A stretch of DNA of 64,000 bases from Luteimonas kalidii (GTDB lineage: Bacteria > Pseudomonadota > Gammaproteobacteria > Xanthomonadales > Xanthomonadaceae). This document shows, one piece after another, positions 27,966 through 37,389 of this stretch; the first letter of the stretch is position 1, and every line of letters begins with the position of its first letter. Below the pieces are notes generated by a model. That model did no database searches, was not told where the DNA came from, and saw only the letters and a program-made list of their open reading frames with translations. The stretch lies in the NCBI RefSeq assembly GCF_029887935.1, contig NZ_JARXRO010000014.1, positions 239,685 to 303,684 of the forward strand, written 5' to 3'. Made by a program: the position numbers and the translations under genes.

Positions 27966-30338
27966 ATGTCTGAGAAACTGCTTGTACGTCGCGCCGCGGT
28001 GCTGGGGGCTGGTGTCATGGGCGCGCAGATCGCCGCGCACCTGACCAATGCCGGCGTGGACACCGTGCTGTTCGACCTGCCTGCCAAGGATGGCGACCCC
28101 AACGGGGTGGTCAACAAGGCGCTCGCCAACCTGGCCAGGCTCAGCCCCGCGCCGCTGGCCAGCAGGTCGCTGGCCGAAGCGATCACTCCGGCCAACTACG
28201 AGACCGGCCTGCAGCAGCTGGAGGACTGCGACCTGATCATCGAGGCGATCGCCGAGCGGATGGACTGGAAGCAGGACCTGTACCGCAGAATCGCGCCCTT
28301 CGTCGCCCAGCACGCGGTCCTGGCCAGCAACACCTCTGGTCTCGGAATCAATGCCTTGGCGGATGTTCTTCCCGAACAACTTCGCCACCGGTTCTGCGGC
28401 GTGCACTTCTTCAACCCGCCCCGCTACATGCACCTGGCCGAGCTGATTCCGGCCAGGGCGACCGACAGGGAGGTGCTCGAAGGCCTGGAAGCCTTCCTCA
28501 CCACCACCCTGGGCAAGGGCGTGGTCTACGCGCGCGACACGCCGAACTTCATCGGCAACCGGATCGGGGTGTTCTCGATCCTGGCCACTGCCCACCACAC
28601 CGCGGCGTTCGAGCTCGGCTTCGACGAGGTCGACGCCCTCACCGGTCCGTTGATCGGCCGGCCCAAGTCGGCCACCTACCGCACCTCCGACGTGGTCGGC
28701 CTGGACACCATGGCGCACGTCATCAAGACCATGGCCGATACCCTGCCCGACGACCCGTGGCACGCGTTCTTCGAGTCGCCCCGGTGGCTGGCCGGGCTGA
28801 TCGACAAGGGCGCACTGGGCCAGAAATCCGGCGCCGGCATCTTCCGCAAGTCCGGCAAGGACATCCTGGTCCTCGACCTGAAGCAGCAGGACTACCGCGC
28901 AGCCGACCGCAAGGCGGCCGACGAGGTGGTCGAGATCCTCAAGACGAAGGATCCGGTCGAGAAGTTCAGGCAACTGCGCGAAAGCCCGCACCCGCAGGCG
29001 AAATTCCTGTGGGCGGTGTTCCGCGACCTGTTCCACTACAGCGCCTACCACCTGTCCGACATCGCCGAGACCGCGCGCGACGTCGACCTCGCCATCCGCT
29101 GGGGCTACGGCTGGTCGCTCGGCCCGTTCGAGACCTGGCAGGCGGCCGGCTGGAAGCAGGTGGCGCAGTGGATCGCCGACGACATCGTGGCCGGCGAGAC
29201 CATGAGCAGCGCGCCCCTGCCCGACTGGGTGTTCGACGGCCGCGAAGGGGTGCACGCCGGCGAAGGCAGCTACAGCCCCAAGCAGGACGCAAAGCTGCCC
29301 CGCTCGTCGCTGCCGGTCTACAAACGCCAGCGCTTTCCCGATCCGCTGCTGGGCGAATCCTTCCCGCAGGGCGACACGGTGTTCGAAAACGACGGCGTGC
29401 GCCTGTGGACGGACGGCGACGACATCGGCGTGGTCTCGTTCAAGACCAAGATGCACACCGTCTCCGACCAGGTGCTCGACGGGCTGCAGGAAGCGATCGG
29501 CATCGCCGAGAAGCAGTTCGCGGGCCTGGTGATCTGGCAGCCGAAGGAGCCCTTCTCCGCCGGCGCCGACCTCGCCGGCGCGCTCGGTCTGCTGCAGGCC
29601 GGCAAGGTGGATGCGTTCGAGGCGATGGTGGCCAACTTCCAGGCCACCAGCCAGCGCATCAAATATTCGCTGGTCCCGGTGATCGCAGCCGTGCGCGGAC
29701 TCGCGCTCGGAGGCGGTTGCGAGTTCCAGATGCACAGCGCGCGCACTGTGGCCCATCTGGAGAGCTACCTCGGCCTGGTCGAGGCCGGTGTGGGTCTGCT
29801 GCCCGCGGGCGGCGGCCTCAAGGAGATCGCGGTGCGGGCATCCGAGGCCGCGGGTCCGGGCGGCGACGTGTTCGGCGAACTGAAGAAGACCTTCGAAACC
29901 GTGGCGATGGCCAAGGTATCCACCTCGGCGGTGGAGGCGAAGGAGCTCGGCCTGCTGCGCGCAAGCGACAGGGTCGCCTTCAACGCCTACGAGTTGCTGC
30001 ACATCGCCCGGGCCGAGGCGCGCGGGCTGGCCGAGGCAGGCTATCGCCCACCGCTGCCGGCGCGGCGGATCCGGGTCGCCGGCGATGTCGGCATCGCCAC
30101 CTTCCGCATGCTGCTGGTGAACATGCTGGAGGGCCGATTCATCAGCGAATACGACGACGAGATCGCGACCCGCATCGCCACCGTGCTGTGCGGCGGCGAG
30201 GTCGACCGTGGTGCGATCGTCGACGAGGACTGGCTGCTGAAGCTCGAACGGCGGCACTTCGTCGAACTCGCGCAGCAGGAGAAGACGCAGGCGCGCATCG
30301 GCCACATGCTCAAGACCGGCAAGCCGCTGCACAACTGA
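27966..30338 (+). CDS. fadB: 3-hydroxyacyl-CoA dehydrogenase/enoyl-CoA hydratase (reversed-domain FadB)
   Basis: A 790-residue multifunctional beta-oxidation enzyme. The dehydrogenase comes first: LGAGVMGAQIAAHLTNAG NAD loop at about residues 14-31, then SNTSGLGINALA and HFFNPPRYMHLAELI with the catalytic His. The hydratase half follows at about 470-690: FSAGADLAGAL oxyanion region, ALGGGCEFQMHSAR, and GLVEAGVGLLPAGGG. E. coli FadB has the opposite order, so this resembles the FadN type. It lies 39 bases after the regulator. Start ATG 27966 (MSEKLLVRR) was preferred over ATG 27957. Confidence 0.93.
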   Translation: MSEKLLVRRAAVLGAGVMGAQIAAHLTNAGVDTVLFDLPAKDGDPNGVVNKALANLARLSPAPLASRSLAEAITPANYETGLQQLEDCDLIIEAIAERMDWKQDLYRRIAPFVAQHAVLASNTSGLGINALADVLPEQLRHRFCGVHFFNPPRYMHLAELIPARATDREVLEGLEAFLTTTLGKGVVYARDTPNFIGNRIGVFSILATAHHTAAFELGFDEVDALTGPLIGRPKSATYRTSDVVGLDTMAHVIKTMADTLPDDPWHAFFESPRWLAGLIDKGALGQKSGAGIFRKSGKDILVLDLKQQDYRAADRKAADEVVEILKTKDPVEKFRQLRESPHPQAKFLWAVFRDLFHYSAYHLSDIAETARDVDLAIRWGYGWSLGPFETWQAAGWKQVAQWIADDIVAGETMSSAPLPDWVFDGREGVHAGEGSYSPKQDAKLPRSSLPVYKRQRFPDPLLGESFPQGDTVFENDGVRLWTDGDDIGVVSFKTKMHTVSDQVLDGLQEAIGIAEKQFAGLVIWQPKEPFSAGADLAGALGLLQAGKVDAFEAMVANFQATSQRIKYSLVPVIAAVRGLALGGGCEFQMHSARTVAHLESYLGLVEAGVGLLPAGGGLKEIAVRASEAAGPGGDVFGELKKTFETVAMAKVSTSAVEAKELGLLRASDRVAFNAYELLHIARAEARGLAEAGYRPPLPARRIRVAGDVGIATFRMLLVNMLEGRFISEYDDEIATRIATVLCGGEVDRGAIVDEDWLLKLERRHFVELAQQEKTQARIGHMLKTGKPLHN

Positions 30339-30363
30339 CCGACGACGACACAGGAACCCAGAC

Positions 30364-31569
<1,206 letters not shown>

Positions 31570-31594
31570 CCGCGCGGCCCCGCACCGGTTGCGG

Positions 31595-31629
31595 AAAACG
31601 ACGACGGCGCCTTCCGGCGCCGTCGTCGT
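31595..31629 (-). terminator. Intrinsic terminator between convergent fadA and galU
   Basis: A 14-bp perfect stem (ACGACGACGGCGCC / GGCGCCGTCGTCGT) with a TTCC loop. On the minus strand the stem is followed by a T run (complement of AAAA at 31595-31598), so it mainly serves galU. It may also stop fadA transcripts, although no T run follows on the plus strand. Confidence 0.85.
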
Positions 31630-31656
31630 CTGCGCGGGCGATCGCGCCGCAGCGCA

Positions 31657-32559
31657 TCAGCTGACGTCGGTCACGCCCAGTTCCCGCAGGGCGGTGGCCA
31701 TGCTGTCGCGGGCCGCGTCGCTGATCTTCTCGTGGTCGAGCGCGAAGCGGATCGTCGCTTCGACCAGGCCGATGTGGGTGCCGCAGTCGAAGCGGGTGCC
31801 GCGGAAGCGGTAGGCGTCGACCTGGTGGTCGGCGAGCAGGCTGGCGATGGCATCGGTGAGCTGGATCTCGCCACCCGCGCCGCGACCGGTCTTTTCCAGG
31901 TGCTCGAAGATGACCCCGGGCAGGATGTAGCGTCCGACGACCGCCAGGGTGCTCGGCGCGTCCTCGGGCTTCGGCTTCTCGACCATCCGGCGGATTGCGC
32001 CGCTGCGGTCCTGGAAGCCCTCGGTCTCCACGATGCCGTAGCTCGCCGTCTGTTCGCGTGGCACGTCCTGCACCGCGATCGCGCCGACGCCGTGCGCCTG
32101 GGCGTGGTCGGCCATCTGCTTGAGCGCACCATCGCCGTTACGGTTCCAGATCAGGTCATCGGGCAACAGGACGGCAAAGGGTTCGTCGCCGATCACGGCA
32201 CGTGCGCACAGGACTGCATGGCCAAGACCGAGCGCCTCGGCCTGGGTGACGAATACCGCCTGCACTCCCTGCGGCAGCACGTGACGCACGACCTCCAGCT
32301 GCTCGAACTTGCCCGCCTTCTCCAGCTTCTGTTCGAGTTCGTAGGCCTTGTCGAAGTAGTCGGCCACGGCATGCTTGTAGCGGTTGGTGATGAACACCAG
32401 GGTGTCGCAGCCGGCCTCGATCGCCTCGTCCACCGCGTACTGGATGAGCGGACGGTCGACGATCGGCAGCATCTCCTTGGGCACCGTCTTGGTGGCCGGC
32501 AGGAACCGCGTGCCCAGCCCTGCGACCGGGAACACGGCCTTGCGAATACGTTGGGTCAT
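31657..32559 (-). CDS. galU: UTP-glucose-1-phosphate uridylyltransferase
   Basis: A 300-residue nucleotidyltransferase making UDP-glucose for LPS and exopolysaccharide. The opening AVFPVAGLGTRFLPATKT with KEMLPIVDRP holds the nucleotide and sugar binding residues. VVEKPKP-type loop is seen as MVEKPKPEDAPS. Length is standard. The start overlaps the upstream dehydratase gene by 4 bases (ATGA), so they are translationally coupled in a surface-polysaccharide unit. Confidence 0.97.
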   Translation of the reverse strand: MTQRIRKAVFPVAGLGTRFLPATKTVPKEMLPIVDRPLIQYAVDEAIEAGCDTLVFITNRYKHAVADYFDKAYELEQKLEKAGKFEQLEVVRHVLPQGVQAVFVTQAEALGLGHAVLCARAVIGDEPFAVLLPDDLIWNRNGDGALKQMADHAQAHGVGAIAVQDVPREQTASYGIVETEGFQDRSGAIRRMVEKPKPEDAPSTLAVVGRYILPGVIFEHLEKTGRGAGGEIQLTDAIASLLADHQVDAYRFRGTRFDCGTHIGLVEATIRFALDHEKISDAARDSMATALRELGVTDVS

Positions 32560-34469
32560 GTCTTGCGTGCCTGTCTTGCGGGGAATGCGACCACCGTGCC
32601 GGCGGCCTCGCGCTCGGGCGCCACGACGGCCGGCCGGAACTCCGGCAGTGTTTCGCGCAGGAGGCGGGCGAGCTCATCGGTGTCGAACACCGTCACCGCA
32701 TCGCGCAAACGGATCAGCGCGGGCTGCAGCTTCTCGCGCGACACCGAACGCGCCTCGGCCTGGAGGATCTTGGGATGCACCGTCGGGCGGTAGCGCTCGT
32801 CGGCGTGGAACAGGGTCTCGTGCAGCTTCTCGCCGGGACGCAGGCCGGTATAGACGATCGCCACGTCGCGCTCGGGCTGCTTGCCGGCCAGCCGGATCAT
32901 CTGCTCGGCCAGCAGGCGGATCGGCACCGGCTCACCCATGTCGAGGGTATAGATGGCCTCGCGCGAACCGATCGCCACCGACTGCATGATCAGCAGGCAG
33001 GCCTCGGGGATGGTCATGAAGTACCGGGTCACTTCGGGATCGGTCACCGTGACAGGTCCGCCGTTGCGGATCTGTTCGCGGAACAGCGGCACCACGCTGC
33101 CGGCCGAATCGAGCACGTTGCCGAAGCGCACGGTGACGAAGTGCGTGCCTTCGGGTTCGGCCAGCGCCTGGCACACCATCTCCGCCAGGCGCTTGGTGGC
33201 GCCGAGCACGTTCACCGGGTCGACCGCCTTGTCGGTCGAGATCAGCACGAACGTGCCCACCTTCGCCGCGGCCGCCGCCTGCGCCACGGTCTCGGTCGCC
33301 AGCACGTTGTTGCGCACCGCCTCGCGCAGTTGTCCTTCCAGCACCGGCACCTGCTTGTAGGCGGCGGCATGGAAGACCGCGTCGGGGTTCGACAGGCCCA
33401 GCGCGTGGCGCATGACCGCCGCGTCGCCGCAGTCGCCCAGCACCGGGATGCAGCGGATCTGCGGGAAGTCGCGCCTCAGTTCGGACTCGGCCTTGATCAG
33501 TGCGAGTTCGTCGATCTCCACCAGCGCGATGCACGCCGCCCCGTGGCGCGCGCACTGACGGCACAGTTCGCCGCCGATCGAACCGCCGGCGCCGGTCACC
33601 AGCACGCTGCGTCCGCCCAGCCAGCCGCGGATCGCCTTCCAGTCCGGCGTCACCGGCTTGCGACCGAGCAGGTCCTCGATCGCGACTTCCTTCAGTTCAC
33701 CCGGCAGCGAGCGGCCTTCCAGCATGTCGTCCAGGCGCGGGACGGTCCGGAACGGCAGGCCGGTGCGCTCGCACTGGGCCACCACGGTGCGCATGGTCGC
33801 CGCATCCACCGAGGGCATCGCGATCACCAGCAGCTGCGCCGCGGTCTCGGGCGCGATGCGGGCGACGTCCTCCACCCGGCCCAGCACCGGAATGCCCTGC
33901 AGACGGCTCCCGCGCAGCTTGGCCGCATCGTCCAGGAATCCGACAGGGATGTAGGCGCCGGCCCGGCGCAGGTCCCGCACCAGGGTCTCGCCCGCCTGGC
34001 CCGCACCGAGGATGAGCACGCGCAGCGCCGCGGTGTCGGTCCGCGCGATCTGGTGGTCCTTGAACGCCCGGTACAGCAGGCGCGGCATGCCCAGCAGCGC
34101 GGTCAGCAGCAGCGGGTACAGCAGCAGCATCGAGCGCGGGACCTGGTCCAGCCGCCGGTCGAAGGCGAACAGGACGAGCATGATCGCGACCAGTCCGATC
34201 AGCGCGGCCTTCAGGATGTTGACCAGGTCGGGCAGGCTCGCGAACCGCCACACGCCGCGGTACAGGCCCACCTGCCAGAACACCGCGCCCTGGGCCCCCA
34301 GCACCAGCAGCATCTCGACCGAGGCCAGCGGCGGCGTCGGGAACATCGGCAGCATCGCGTAGCGGAAATGATGCAGCGCCGACCAGCACAGCCACACCAT
34401 GGCCAGGTCGTGCGCGACCACCGCCAGCCGCGGCAACGCCATGCTGGCCCGATCTTTCCACTTGAGCAT
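32556..34469 (-). CDS. Membrane-bound nucleotide-sugar 4,6-dehydratase (WbpM/PglF/CapD type)
   Basis: A 637-residue enzyme expected to convert UDP-GlcNAc-type sugars to 4-keto-6-deoxy intermediates for O-antigen or capsule. Four N-terminal membrane helices span about residues 12-130. A first Rossmann-like CoA/NAD-fold follows (VLILGAGQAGETLVRDLR), and the catalytic short-chain dehydrogenase domain starts near 295 (VLVTGAGGSIGGELCRQ). The catalytic Thr-Asp-Lys is in ISTDKAVDPVNVLGATKR, the family's substitute for the usual Tyr-x3-Lys. RFGNVLDSAGSVVPLF and TGLRPGEKLHE are diagnostic. It is coupled to galU and 2 bases from the next gene. Confidence 0.92.
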   Translation of the reverse strand: MLKWKDRASMALPRLAVVAHDLAMVWLCWSALHHFRYAMLPMFPTPPLASVEMLLVLGAQGAVFWQVGLYRGVWRFASLPDLVNILKAALIGLVAIMLVLFAFDRRLDQVPRSMLLLYPLLLTALLGMPRLLYRAFKDHQIARTDTAALRVLILGAGQAGETLVRDLRRAGAYIPVGFLDDAAKLRGSRLQGIPVLGRVEDVARIAPETAAQLLVIAMPSVDAATMRTVVAQCERTGLPFRTVPRLDDMLEGRSLPGELKEVAIEDLLGRKPVTPDWKAIRGWLGGRSVLVTGAGGSIGGELCRQCARHGAACIALVEIDELALIKAESELRRDFPQIRCIPVLGDCGDAAVMRHALGLSNPDAVFHAAAYKQVPVLEGQLREAVRNNVLATETVAQAAAAAKVGTFVLISTDKAVDPVNVLGATKRLAEMVCQALAEPEGTHFVTVRFGNVLDSAGSVVPLFREQIRNGGPVTVTDPEVTRYFMTIPEACLLIMQSVAIGSREAIYTLDMGEPVPIRLLAEQMIRLAGKQPERDVAIVYTGLRPGEKLHETLFHADERYRPTVHPKILQAEARSVSREKLQPALIRLRDAVTVFDTDELARLLRETLPEFRPAVVAPEREAAGTVVAFPARQARKT

Positions 34470-34471
34470 GT

Positions 34472-35491
34472 TCAGCGCTTCCCGTCTGTGAGACTGTCCG
34501 TCGTGTTACCCGCGTGTAGACCGCGAAGTCGCTTCCATGCCAGCCCCCCCGCCAACAGGAACGTCAAGCAGGTCGACATGATAAGCGCGGAACTCCCTGA
34601 ACGCACTACGAACATGACCGCTGCCGCAACCGCTGCCGCCGCTCCGTAGGAAAGCGTGACCGGAAGGTGCGAACCCAGCGCCCGCGCCCATGCCTGGTAG
34701 GCATGCTGCACGTGCGGACGCCACCATGCCTCGCCCGCCACCATGCGCGTGAGCAGCGTCAAGGATGCGTCAAGAAGGAAGGGCAGCAGTGGAAACACCC
34801 AGAGCACACGAAGCTCCGGAGGCCGCCCCACCGTCCCGAACGCCAGCAGCGCGGCCAGTGCGTAGCCGATCGCCCCACTGCCCACGTCGCCGAGGAAGAT
34901 GCGGGCGCGCGGCACGTTGAACGGCAGGAACCCGAGCAACCCGGCCGCCAGGGCGAGGCCTGCCCACAGCACCGGCCCCTGCCCGGCGAGCAGCGCCCAC
35001 GCCAGGACCACCACCAGCGCCTGCCCGGCCGCGATCCCGTCGATGCCGTCCATGAAGTTCCACACATTGACCAGCACGACCGCTGCGAGGAAGGCCAGCG
35101 CCAGGTCCGCAGGCGCCCCCCCCTGCCTCCACACCGCCAGCGCGAGCAGCACGGCCGCCACTCCGTGGACGGCCAACCTCGGCCAGGCCGGGAGCGGCCG
35201 GTGATCGTCGACCCAGCCGATGCCGGCGACCAGCAACAGTCCCGCCCCCGCCAGCAGGCAAGTGAGGGCAGCCGTGGGATGCGCGGCCGCGAGGCAAGCA
35301 AGCGCGACCAGCAGCACCAGCACGATCGAGATCCCGCCGCCCCTGGGCGTCGCGGCCCGGTGACTCCTGCGCTCGCCGGGCAGGTCGAGCAGCCGCCGGC
35401 GCAATGCGTACGTCCTGGCCAGCGCGGTGGCGCACGCGCCAAGCGCGATCCCCGACAGCAGCCAGGTGGCGAGCAGCGCCGAGGGCGCCAT
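34472..35491 (-). CDS. WecA/MraY-family polyprenyl-phosphate sugar-1-phosphate transferase
   Basis: A 339-residue multi-pass membrane enzyme that loads a sugar-1-phosphate on a lipid carrier to start O-antigen or related glycan synthesis. The catalytic Asp motifs are in place: GWVDDHRPLPAW, NVWNFMDGIDGIAAGQA and IFLGDVGSGAIGY. About ten hydrophobic helices are evident. ATG 35491 shares one base with the lapB stop (TGATG). The sugar specificity cannot be read; the neighbouring dehydratase suggests a modified hexosamine. The 3' 150 bases are slightly less GC-rich than their surroundings. Confidence 0.9.
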   Translation of the reverse strand: MAPSALLATWLLSGIALGACATALARTYALRRRLLDLPGERRSHRAATPRGGGISIVLVLLVALACLAAAHPTAALTCLLAGAGLLLVAGIGWVDDHRPLPAWPRLAVHGVAAVLLALAVWRQGGAPADLALAFLAAVVLVNVWNFMDGIDGIAAGQALVVVLAWALLAGQGPVLWAGLALAAGLLGFLPFNVPRARIFLGDVGSGAIGYALAALLAFGTVGRPPELRVLWVFPLLPFLLDASLTLLTRMVAGEAWWRPHVQHAYQAWARALGSHLPVTLSYGAAAAVAAAVMFVVRSGSSALIMSTCLTFLLAGGLAWKRLRGLHAGNTTDSLTDGKR

Positions 35492-36669
35492 CAGACGACG
35501 GCGTAGTTGAGCAGCGGCTTGATGGTGCCCCACTCCTTGCAGCTCGGGCACTGCCAGTGGTGGCTGCGGGCGCCGAACCCGCAGCGGTTGCAGCGATAGC
35601 TCGGATTGCGCACCAGCAGTTGTTCGGTGATCAGGCGAAGGTCCTGCAGGGTCGTGGCGAGTTCGGTGTTCTCGGCCAGGGTGAGGTCGATCAGGGCAGC
35701 CTCGCCGCGCACCGAGGGCCGATCCTTGAGCTGCTGCGCGAGATAGCCGCGCGCGGCATGCACGCCGTCCTGGGCCTCGACCAGCCGCGTCAGCGCCAGC
35801 ACCGGCGCGATGCCGCGATAGTGCTCGCTCATTTCTGCCAGGAACTTGCGCGCGCCCGACGCATCCCCCACCCGCTCGTAGGCGGCCAGCAGCGCCGGCA
35901 GCACCTCGGGCAGGAAGTCGGTGTCGTGGCGCGCGGCGCGCTCATAGGCACGGATGGCGGCGGCATCGTTGCCGGCGTCCGTCTCCAGCCGGCCTTCGAG
36001 GATGCCGGCGCGCACCGATTTCGAATCCGCGGCATAGGCGCGTGTCACCGCGGCGCGCGCCCCCTCCGGATCACCGGCCAGTCGCAACCGATCGGCGAGT
36101 TCGCATTCGAACTGCGCGATCAGCCGCCCCATCGGCTCGCCGGTGGCGGCCTCGAAGCGGGTCGCGTTCTCGATCGCCTTGGCCCAGTCGCGCTCGGCTT
36201 CGTAGATGCCGATCAGGTGCTTGAGCGCCTGCGGAGCGCGCTGGTCGATCCGTGCCAGATCGGTGAACACCACCTCGGCACGGTCGAGCAGCCCCGACTT
36301 CATGTAGTCCTCGCCCAGCGCCAGCAGCGCCAGCACCTTCTGCTGGTCGCTCAGGTCCGACCGCTGGGCCAGGCCCTGGTGCAGGCGGATGGCGCGATCG
36401 ACCTCGCCCCGGCGCCGGAACAGGTGGCCGAGCGCCAGCTGGGTCTCGAAGGTTTCCTTGTCCAGTTCGGCGATGTGCAGGAACAGCTCGATCGCCTTGT
36501 CCGGCTGCTCGTTGAGCAGGTAGTTCAGACCCCGGAAATAGGTGGTCGACAGGCGGCTGACCTGGGTATCGCTGTGGCGCTCGCCCCCCCGGCGGCCGAT
36601 CACCCAGCCACTCAGGGCAGCCAGCGGCAGCAGCAGGAAAAACCAGAACCACTCGGTGACGAACGCCAT
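35491..36669 (-). CDS. lapB: Lipopolysaccharide assembly protein B (YciM)
   Basis: A 392-residue inner-membrane-anchored TPR protein that controls LPS synthesis by delivering LpxC to FtsH. An N-terminal helix (WFWFFLLLPLAALSGWVIG) precedes at least eight TPR units (YFRGLNYLLNEQPDKAIELF, QLALGHLFRRRGEVDRAI). The C-terminal rubredoxin-like metal site has CNRCGFGA and CPSC. Length agrees with E. coli LapB. It lies 3 bases after lapA on the same strand. Confidence 0.96.
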   Translation of the reverse strand: MAFVTEWFWFFLLLPLAALSGWVIGRRGGERHSDTQVSRLSTTYFRGLNYLLNEQPDKAIELFLHIAELDKETFETQLALGHLFRRRGEVDRAIRLHQGLAQRSDLSDQQKVLALLALGEDYMKSGLLDRAEVVFTDLARIDQRAPQALKHLIGIYEAERDWAKAIENATRFEAATGEPMGRLIAQFECELADRLRLAGDPEGARAAVTRAYAADSKSVRAGILEGRLETDAGNDAAAIRAYERAARHDTDFLPEVLPALLAAYERVGDASGARKFLAEMSEHYRGIAPVLALTRLVEAQDGVHAARGYLAQQLKDRPSVRGEAALIDLTLAENTELATTLQDLRLITEQLLVRNPSYRCNRCGFGARSHHWQCPSCKEWGTIKPLLNYAVV

Positions 36670-36672
36670 GGA

Positions 36673-36948
36673 TCAGGCTCCGGAATCATGGGGAGGGTGC
36701 GGCGGGGCCGCGGGCTCGACCGCACGCACGCGCTTCAGTTGCCGGCGCAGCGGCAGCACCACGCCCAGCGCCATCGCCAGGCCGGCGCACAGCGCACCCA
36801 GCAACAGGGCCACGAGCAGCATCACGCCCAGTCCAGCGTCGAATCCGGCGATGCCGAGATCGAGCGTGACCCGCTGCGGATTGAGTGCGCCGAGCACCAG
36901 GCCCGCCGCGGCGAACAGAAGGGCGGCGAGGATCCGCAACGGCCGCAT
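36673..36948 (-). CDS. lapA: Lipopolysaccharide assembly protein A domain protein
   Basis: A 91-residue membrane protein with two helices (ILAALLFAAAGLVLGALNPQ and VMLLVALLLGALCAGLAMALG), the LapA/YciS pattern, including NPQRVTLDL between them. The tail is Pro/His-rich. LapA works with LapB in LPS quality control. It lies between ihfB and lapB, as in other gammaproteobacteria. Confidence 0.92.
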   Translation of the reverse strand: MRPLRILAALLFAAAGLVLGALNPQRVTLDLGIAGFDAGLGVMLLVALLLGALCAGLAMALGVVLPLRRQLKRVRAVEPAAPPHPPHDSGA

Positions 36949-36972
36949 CGCGCTACCGGGCGCGGATGCGCC

Positions 36973-37275
36973 CTACTCCTCGGCCGGCAACGGGATGACG
37001 GCGGTGACCCGCTCGCGCAGCTCCTTGCCGGGTTTGAAATGGGGGACGTGCTTGCCGGGCAGCGCGACGGCGTCGCCGGTCTTGGGATTGCGGCCTGTGC
37101 GCGGCGGCCTGAAATGGAGCGAGAAACTGCCGAAGCCCCGGATCTCGATCCGGTCGCCCTGGGAGAGCGAGCCGGCCATCATCTCCAGCAGCGACTTCAC
37201 CGCCAGGTCGACGTCGTCGGCCTTCAGGTGGGCCTGGCGCTGGGTGAGGATCTCGATCAGTTCCGACTTGGTCAT
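36973..37275 (-). CDS. ihfB: Integration host factor subunit beta
   Basis: A 100-residue DNA-bending protein that pairs with IHF alpha. [17 protein letters not shown] opens the helical dimer part. The beta arms contain [19 protein letters not shown] and [20 protein letters not shown] with the intercalating Pro. ATG 37275 gives the standard length. It follows rpsA by 114 bases rich in hairpins. Confidence 0.97.
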   Translation of the reverse strand: MTKSELIEILTQRQAHLKADDVDLAVKSLLEMMAGSLSQGDRIEIRGFGSFSLHFRPPRTGRNPKTGDAVALPGKHVPHFKPGKELRERVTAVIPLPAEE

Positions 37276-37305
37276 CGTCAACGCGCCCGTGGAAGCCGTG
37301 GCGGC

Positions 37306-37382
37306 GGCCCGGCGCGATGCCGGGCCGTCCACCGCTGCAGGCGCCCGGCCGTGCTGGCCGGGCGTCTGCGGCTGGAGCCGCA
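37306..37382 (-). other. Three consecutive stem-loops between rpsA and ihfB
   Basis: The hairpins are TGCGGCT / AGCCGCA (37367-37382), CGCCCGGCC / GGCCGGGCG (37342-37364, 5-base loop) and GGCCCGGC / GCCGGGCC (37306-37326, 5-base loop). None has a T tract on the minus strand. They could slow decay, attenuate, or partly end rpsA transcripts so that ihfB is expressed at a lower level; this is inference. Confidence 0.5.
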
Positions 37383-37389
37383 AGTCCAT

